From: Treponema sp.
GTDB taxonomy: Bacteria; Spirochaetota; Spirochaetia; Treponematales; Breznakiellaceae
Length of the DNA: 10,807 bases
Reading direction: 5' to 3'
Assembly: GCA_031257595.1 (NCBI GenBank)
Contig: JAIROH010000088.1
Span: 1 to 10,807 of the forward strand
Part shown: in pieces, positions 7,848 through 10,807 of the stretch
How positions within the stretch are numbered: the first letter of the stretch is position 1
Layout: the number at the start of each line of letters is the position of its first letter
Made by a program: the position numbers and the translations under genes
Notes under the pieces: model-generated
The model's database searches: none
Told to the model about the DNA's origin: nothing
What the model saw: only the letters and a program-made list of their open reading frames with translations

Positions 7848-8736
7848 CGTTTCCCCCGCCGTAGCCGGCGTGGACGGTTCCGCCGGACCATCCCAGCTTG
7901 GTTCTGAGGGCCTGGTAAAACATTTCACGGTTCGACGCGATAAGGCGGGCCTTGTACGGCGCCTGGCGGATAACGATCCTGTCTTCCGGCTCCAGCGGCT
8001 CGGTTATCTGGCCGTCAACGGTAAGGAGCACGGCGCTCCGCTGCTCTGTCTCAACGAGGGTAATTACCCGCTCGTTTGAAGGCACCACGATTGGCCTGTT
8101 GGACAGGGTAAAAGGGCAGATCGGGTTTATGATGACTATTTCCATCTCCGGGTCAACAATGGGCCCACCGGCGGCTACCGAATAGCCTGTTGAACCTGTC
8201 GGGGTCGCCACGATAAGCCCGTCGGATCGAAAGCAGCCAAGTTCTATGCGCCGGCCGTCTTCCGTTTCCGTCTCGACATCCAGGCGGATAAGTTTGGCAA
8301 TCCCCGACGCGGAAATTACCGCGTCGTTAAGGCAGGAAAGTTCAAATTCCGTCCTTCCCCGCCGCTCCACCCTGACTTCCAGCATGAGCCGCCGGGAAAT
8401 CGCCGCCCTGCCCGCCTCCCAAACGGCAAAGGTCTCTTCCCACTTTTCGGGTAGCACGGCAGCAATAAAACCCAAGGTGCCGAGGTTTACCGGCATTACC
8501 GGTACGCCCAGCGGGGCCAGCGCCCGGACGGCAAAAAGAACGGTTCCGTCTCCTCCCAGGCTCATGCCCAAATCAAATTCGGCGCCCTGAAGGGAAAAAT
8601 TCGGCTTTCCGTCAAATAAAAAGGACAGGGCCTCGTAATTCCGCTTTTCCAGGGCGGCGCTTATACTCCCGGCCAGATCCAAAGCCGCGCTTTTGTTTTG
8701 GTTGATCACTAACAGAGCCCGCTTTTTTCCAGCCAT
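7840..8736 (-). CDS. nadK: NAD kinase
   Basis: This 298-residue cytoplasmic enzyme phosphorylates NAD to NADP using ATP or, in some family members, polyphosphate. The diagnostic motifs are present: GGDGT (61-65), NDAV (137-140) in the NE/D loop, and TPTGSTGYS (178-186), which binds NAD, with the following GGP (190-192). Length and motif spacing are normal. The ATG at 8736 has AGGGG five bases upstream and follows the preceding stop by seven bases. The end overlaps the recN start by 8 bases, which suggests coupled translation; nadK next to recN is common in bacteria. The C-terminus has a short Gly-rich tail (about 281-298) that is probably not catalytic. Confidence 0.97.
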   Translation of the reverse strand: MAGKKRALLVINQNKSAALDLAGSISAALEKRNYEALSFLFDGKPNFSLQGAEFDLGMSLGGDGTVLFAVRALAPLGVPVMPVNLGTLGFIAAVLPEKWEETFAVWEAGRAAISRRLMLEVRVERRGRTEFELSCLNDAVISASGIAKLIRLDVETETEDGRRIELGCFRSDGLIVATPTGSTGYSVAAGGPIVDPEMEIVIINPICPFTLSNRPIVVPSNERVITLVETEQRSAVLLTVDGQITEPLEPEDRIVIRQAPYKARLIASNREMFYQALRTKLGWSGGTVHAGYGGGNDA

Positions 8737-8743
8737 ACAACCC

Positions 8744-9766
8744 CTATGGAAGCGTCATGATAAGCTTTGTGACTTTCCCCGCCTGCGAAGAACCAAGCCG
8801 CGGGTACAGGGGAAAGAGCAGCGTCCGCAATGCCAGCGACGACGCGTTGGGGCATTGCGCGGACGGAATAACGCCGCTGCCGGAAAGCGTTGAGTCAAAA
8901 GCTTCTTCTACGGCAATGTCTTTTCGCCTGGCATAGGCTTTCACGTCTTTAACGCCGGTTTCTATTATAAGGGAAAAAACATAATTGTTATACTCAAATT
9001 CCCCGCTCGGGACAAAACGCTTATGCCGGGTCTGAAGGCTTGCCTTTGTATAGGCGTCGGCCAGTTCGCGGCGCTTTTCGAGGTTCTTGCCGCTCTCCCG
9101 AAACTGGACCGTCGCCATCGCGGCGTTCAAATCCGGAAGGGCGTATTCCGGCGGAAGTTCCCCCAGGCCCCGAAGCGGGGAAGCGTCCCGTCTATTGCGG
9201 GCGTAAAGCAAAGCTCCCCCGCCGGCGGTAATCATGTCCCGCTCTTCAAGGCCCAGTATCACGAAATTCCCGGCGCCGCCGGCCTTTTGCCCGCCGAGCG
9301 CGCTGCCGAAACTCTGGGAAGAATCGGCAATAACGGGAATTCCCAGGACTTCGGCAAGATTCGCTTCGCCGGTATAGCCCAGCGTCTCATGGAACACCAT
9401 ACAGAGGGGTTTGGAACTCATCAGAGCTTCGATTTTCGACATGGACATCAACGGCAGTTCCGCCGCGGTATCGCAGTAAATGGGAACAAGTCCCATGCTC
9501 CGCAGTACCCGTTCGTAATACATCGGGGAAAGGGCGGAAACGATCACACCTCTGCCCCGTTCCGCCCCCAGGGCCTCAAGGGCAAGTTGTAAGGCGACGG
9601 CGGGGCTTCGCAGGGCAAGACAAAAGTCAAACCCAAGCTGCTCCCTGGCGGTTGAAATCAAAAACTGTGTATGTTCTCCGGGACCGATTTTGTCTTCGAC
9701 CATGGCCGTAAGAACCGCATCCATTTCCTTCCGTTTTACCGTGGGAGAATGGACTTCTATTTTCAT
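8744..9766 (-). CDS. DegT/DnrJ/EryC1-family protein, PLP-binding lysine apparently missing
   Basis: This 340-residue protein has the fold of sugar aminotransferases of the DegT/DnrJ/EryC1/StrS group (PLP-dependent fold type I). The start KIEVHSPTVKRKEMDAVL, the cofactor-site segment IADSSQSFGSAL with D148, the TAGGGALLYAR turn (180-190) and the LPDLNAAMATVQ helix (210-221) all match the family in order. In active members the turn is preceded by a lysine that binds PLP (SF-x3-K-x4-GEGG). Here the aligned position is R176 in EERDMITAGGG, and no lysine lies nearby. It may therefore lack aminotransferase activity. Members with His at this site are known as dehydratases, but Arg is not a catalytic substitute I know. 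The ATG at 9766 has GGAGG nine bases upstream. The gene leads the operon. No sugar-biosynthesis genes are near, so its pathway cannot be told. Confidence 0.85.
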   Translation of the reverse strand: MKIEVHSPTVKRKEMDAVLTAMVEDKIGPGEHTQFLISTAREQLGFDFCLALRSPAVALQLALEALGAERGRGVIVSALSPMYYERVLRSMGLVPIYCDTAAELPLMSMSKIEALMSSKPLCMVFHETLGYTGEANLAEVLGIPVIADSSQSFGSALGGQKAGGAGNFVILGLEERDMITAGGGALLYARNRRDASPLRGLGELPPEYALPDLNAAMATVQFRESGKNLEKRRELADAYTKASLQTRHKRFVPSGEFEYNNYVFSLIIETGVKDVKAYARRKDIAVEEAFDSTLSGSGVIPSAQCPNASSLALRTLLFPLYPRLGSSQAGKVTKLIMTLP

Positions 9767-9774
9767 GCGTACAT

Positions 9775-9780
9775 ACCTCC
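9775..9780 (-). promoter_or_regulatory. Shine-Dalgarno GGAGGT of the first operon gene
   Basis: A strong GGAGG lies nine bases upstream of the ATG at 9766. A nearer ATG at 9774 opens only a three-codon frame whose TGA overlaps the true start; it is one base from the Shine-Dalgarno and so is unlikely to be used. Confidence 0.7.
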
Positions 9781-9803
9781 GGTCAAAGTCCCAGGTATCC
9801 TGT

Positions 9804-9819
9804 CACTGTCTTAACAGTG
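9804..9819. promoter_or_regulatory. small inverted repeat in the operon leader, possible operator or leader hairpin
   Basis: CACTGT and ACAGTG form a perfect 6-base inverted repeat around the loop CTTA, about 25 bases upstream of the Shine-Dalgarno of the DegT-like gene. It could be a protein-binding site or a leader hairpin. I could not place a convincing promoter around it, so its role is a guess. Confidence 0.3.
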
Positions 9820-9842
9820 GATAACGGATCTATTAAAGGCTT

Positions 9843-9915
9843 GGGCAACGCTGATTAACGTGTGGCTTCGCCAACGTAGTTGGTGGCCAACTACGTTGGC
9901 GCATCAACGTTGCCC
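9843..9915. repeat. nested palindrome (long hairpin within a hairpin)
   Basis: The inner arms 9869-9883 and 9887-9901 are a perfect 15-base inverted repeat (CGCCAACGTAGTTGG) with a 3-base loop. Around them 9843-9855 (GGGCAACGCTGAT) pairs with 9903-9915 at 12 of 13 positions; as RNA from the - strand the remaining pair is a G-U wobble. The left side has about 13 unpaired bases between the arms. No long reading frame runs through it. It could be an interspersed palindromic element, a cruciform, or a structured leader RNA for the operon downstream on the - strand. Confidence 0.75.
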
Positions 9916-9919
9916 TATT

Positions 9920-9955
9920 GTTTTTCTCGTTTTTCTGCGAAAAACCGCGAAAAAC
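9920..9955. repeat. imperfect inverted repeat of GTTTTTC / GAAAAAC units
   Basis: Two GTTTTTCT-like units are followed by two GAAAAACCGC-like units, giving a nearly perfect inverted repeat around the centre TGC. The second half is also a tandem duplication of GCGAAAAACC. It lies between the two larger palindromes and looks like part of the same block. Confidence 0.6.
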
Positions 9956-9966
9956 CGCATTAAAGT

Positions 9967-10002
9967 AGCGCTGATTTATTCACTTTCGAATAAATCAGCG
10001 CT
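9967..10002. repeat. perfect 14-bp palindrome with 8-base loop, downstream of cheW
   Basis: AGCGCTGATTTATT (9967-9980) and its exact reverse complement (9989-10002) flank the loop CACTTTCG. It starts 27 bases past the cheW stop on the - strand and may terminate or stabilise the cheW transcript. No proper T-run follows (the next bases are ACTTTAATG), so a classical intrinsic terminator is doubtful. The core CGCTGATT also occurs at the outer edge of the nested palindrome (9849-9856), in the opposite relation to the arm at 9989-10002, which suggests one composite element from 9843 to 10002. Confidence 0.75.
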
Positions 10003-10013
10003 TCCTTAGATAT

Positions 10014-10031
10014 TAGCGTTTACAAACGCTA
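10014..10031 (-). repeat. short inverted repeat across the cheW stop codon
   Basis: TAGCGTTT and AAACGCTA form an 8-base inverted repeat around AC, including the cheW TAG stop. It would give a small hairpin at the 3' end of the cheW message. It may act together with the larger palindrome just after it. Confidence 0.5.
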
Positions 10032-10499
10032 CCTGCGCAGATCGGCTATTTTCTGCAATTCTTTGGGATTGAAAAGATCCCGTATGTTCAGAATAATGAG
10101 ATATCCTTCTTCCTGGCGTACCACGCCCTGTATGTACTCCGCCCCAATGCCCGAAAGCATCTGCGGCGGCGGCTGAATATCATCCTTTTCCACCGTAACT
10201 ACCCGGGAAACCCTGTCGATAATTACCCCAAGCTTCATACCGTCAATATCTATGATGATAAACCCTGAAAGAAGCTCATCTTCTTCCGAGCTAAAAGCCC
10301 TTTTTATATGGAAACGCTTGTGAAGATTAATGATGGGGATAATCTCACTTCGCAGGTTGAATATACCTTCCACATAAGCAGGAGCGTTGGGGATAGCCCG
10401 TATATCCTGAACCCGGACGATTTCCTTTACATCCATTATGTTAATCCCGTACAGCTCTTCTCCAAGCTGAAAGGTGACCAACTGACTTTGTTCTGACAT
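10029..10499 (-). CDS. cheW: chemotaxis coupling protein CheW
   Basis: This 156-residue cytoplasmic protein links chemoreceptors (MCPs) to the histidine kinase CheA in the chemotaxis array. It has a single CheW/SH3-like domain over nearly its whole length. Recognisable parts are LVTFQLGEELYGINIMDVKE (7-26), the family stretch AIPNAPAYVEGIFNLRSEIIP (35-55), IIINLHKRF, the GVIIDRVSRVV segment (about 91-101) and the final ILNIRDLF (135-142). Length is typical, so it is a stand-alone CheW and not a CheV or CheA fusion. The ATG at 10499 has GAGGGG six bases upstream. The gene stands alone between the 5S rRNA gene and the palindromic region, with no other chemotaxis gene in view. I saw no sigma-28-type promoter directly before it. 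Confidence 0.96.
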   Translation of the reverse strand: MSEQSQLVTFQLGEELYGINIMDVKEIVRVQDIRAIPNAPAYVEGIFNLRSEIIPIINLHKRFHIKRAFSSEEDELLSGFIIIDIDGMKLGVIIDRVSRVVTVEKDDIQPPPQMLSGIGAEYIQGVVRQEEGYLIILNIRDLFNPKELQKIADLRR

Positions 10500-10505
10500 G
10501 CAATG

Positions 10506-10511
10506 CCCCTC
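10506..10511 (-). promoter_or_regulatory. Shine-Dalgarno GAGGGG of cheW
   Basis: GAGGGG lies six bases upstream of the cheW ATG at 10499 and supports that start. Confidence 0.6.
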
Positions 10512-10520
10512 TTTTAGTTT

Positions 10521-10526
10521 ACTATA
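10521..10526 (-). promoter_or_regulatory. candidate -10 box (TATAGT) for cheW
   Basis: TATAGT lies about 20 bases upstream of the cheW start in an A/T-rich stretch. No good -35 box is found at 16-18 bases spacing; a TTGATT lies too close (13 bases). The gene could instead be read from the rRNA operon or another promoter. Confidence 0.25.
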
Positions 10527-10628
10527 TATCTTTTGAGGGAATCAAGAGAAAAATGTTCAGGATTTCATTGCCGAAAGCCTTTCCGGCATGTATCGAATAA
10601 AATACTTGTACACCTTATCGGAACAAAC
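10527..10628. other. spacer between cheW and the 5S rRNA gene
   Basis: I see no gene here. A hairpin with one bulge lies at about 10570-10588 (TGCC/GGCA outer and GAAA/TTTC inner pairs on the - strand) without a T-run after it. It could be a weak terminator or processing site behind the rRNA genes. Confidence 0.4.
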
Positions 10629-10635
10629 AAAAAAA
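10629..10635 (-). terminator. T7 run directly after the 5S rRNA 3' end
   Basis: Seven T residues on the - strand follow the closing helix of the 5S rRNA directly. Together with the GC-rich end of the 5S this could terminate rRNA transcription, though no separate hairpin precedes the run. Confidence 0.35.
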
Positions 10636-10752
10636 GCCCGGCAACTTTCTACTTTCCCGCTCCTCAGGGGAGCAGTATCATCGACGTAAGAAGGCTTAAC
10701 TGCCGAGTTCGGAATGGGATCGGGTGTTACACTTCCACTATAGTCACCAGGC
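10636..10752 (-). rRNA. rrf: 5S ribosomal RNA
   Basis: The - strand carries the hallmark 5S sequences: CCTGGTGACTATAG near the 5' end, the conserved AACACCCGATCCCATTCCGA and GAACTCGGCAGTTAAGC parts of the loop B/C arm, and the TACTGC...GGGAAAGTAG loop E/D arm. The 5' and 3' ends pair as GCCTGGTG with TGCCGGGC reversed (eight pairs including G-U), which sets the limits and gives 117 bases, normal for 5S. It is a structural RNA of the large ribosomal subunit. The 23S gene is expected upstream on the same strand, beyond the right edge; bases 10753-10807 would be the 23S-5S spacer. The exact mature ends may differ by one or two bases. Confidence 0.95.
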
Positions 10753-10807
10753 ATTTATAACCTGTATTTATCGGAAAAGGGTATTTTGGGGAGGGCCGGC
10801 AGAACGC
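10753..10807 (-). other. probable 23S-5S rRNA spacer, cut by the window edge
   Basis: These 55 bases lie directly upstream of the 5S gene. I do not recognise a 23S 3' end in them. The A/T-rich part next to the 5S gene is typical of rRNA spacers. Confidence 0.45.

Noticed and set aside
9763..9774. Three-codon frame ending in an ATGA overlap with the DegT-like start, as a possible leader peptide
   Set aside because: Its ATG is only one base from the Shine-Dalgarno, too close for normal initiation, whereas the ATG at 9766 is well placed.
9843..10002. CRISPR array
   Set aside because: The repeats here are nested palindromes of different sequence, with no regular direct repeats and spacers and no cas genes near.
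10615..10623. CCGATAA on the - strand, like the -10 part of a sigma-28 flagellar/chemotaxis promoter, upstream of cheW
   Set aside because: No TAAA-type -35 part lies at the needed spacing, and the same nonamer TTCCGATAA also occurs at 10768-10776 on the far side of the 5S gene, so it is probably chance or part of rRNA spacer sequence.
10557..10760. Short frames on both strands over the 5S rRNA gene
   Set aside because: They lie on a structural RNA gene; such frames are often misannotated as proteins.

Overview
The window looks like chromosomal DNA of a spirochaete, most likely a treponeme of moderate GC content. This rests on the cheW, nadK and recN neighbourhood, the paired ABC exporters and the general character of the proteins. 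It is an inference from gene content, not a database result.

Layout, left to right. Bases 1-846 on the + strand hold gene remains: the 3' part of a flavin reductase-like gene that enters from outside the window, then a piece of an ABC-transporter substrate-binding protein cut at both ends, then out-of-frame fragments that faintly resemble a nitrilase-type amidohydrolase. Bases 847-1144 are AT-rich and hold no gene I can support. From 9766 down to 1145 six genes lie on the - strand with gaps of at most 11 bases or 8-base overlaps, so they read as one polycistron: a DegT/DnrJ/EryC1-fold protein, NAD kinase (nadK), the DNA-repair SMC-like ATPase RecN, an unrecognised helical protein of 269 residues, and two subunits of an apparently heterodimeric ABC exporter. 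Upstream of this operon, 9767-10028 holds strongly palindromic non-coding DNA. Then come cheW (10029-10499) and a 5S rRNA gene (10636-10752), both also on the - strand. The 5S gene is probably the end of an rRNA operon whose 23S gene would lie beyond the right edge.

How the genes fit together. NadK makes NADP from NAD and RecN acts in double-strand-break repair; the two are often neighbours in bacteria. The exporter genes follow in the same transcript, and their start signals suggest translational coupling (an AAGGAG inside the first gene and a GTG start overlapping its stop). The first exporter subunit has Asp in place of the catalytic Glu after Walker B, and the second has a non-standard signature motif. 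Both defects fall in the same composite ATP site, as in known asymmetric heterodimeric exporters. CheW is the coupling protein of chemotaxis and stands alone here.

I see no clear new defence or mobile system. The points most worth a second look are the DegT-fold protein that lacks the PLP-binding lysine, the nested palindromic element between cheW and the operon, the large extracytoplasmic insertion in the second exporter subunit, and the decayed gene mosaic at the left end.
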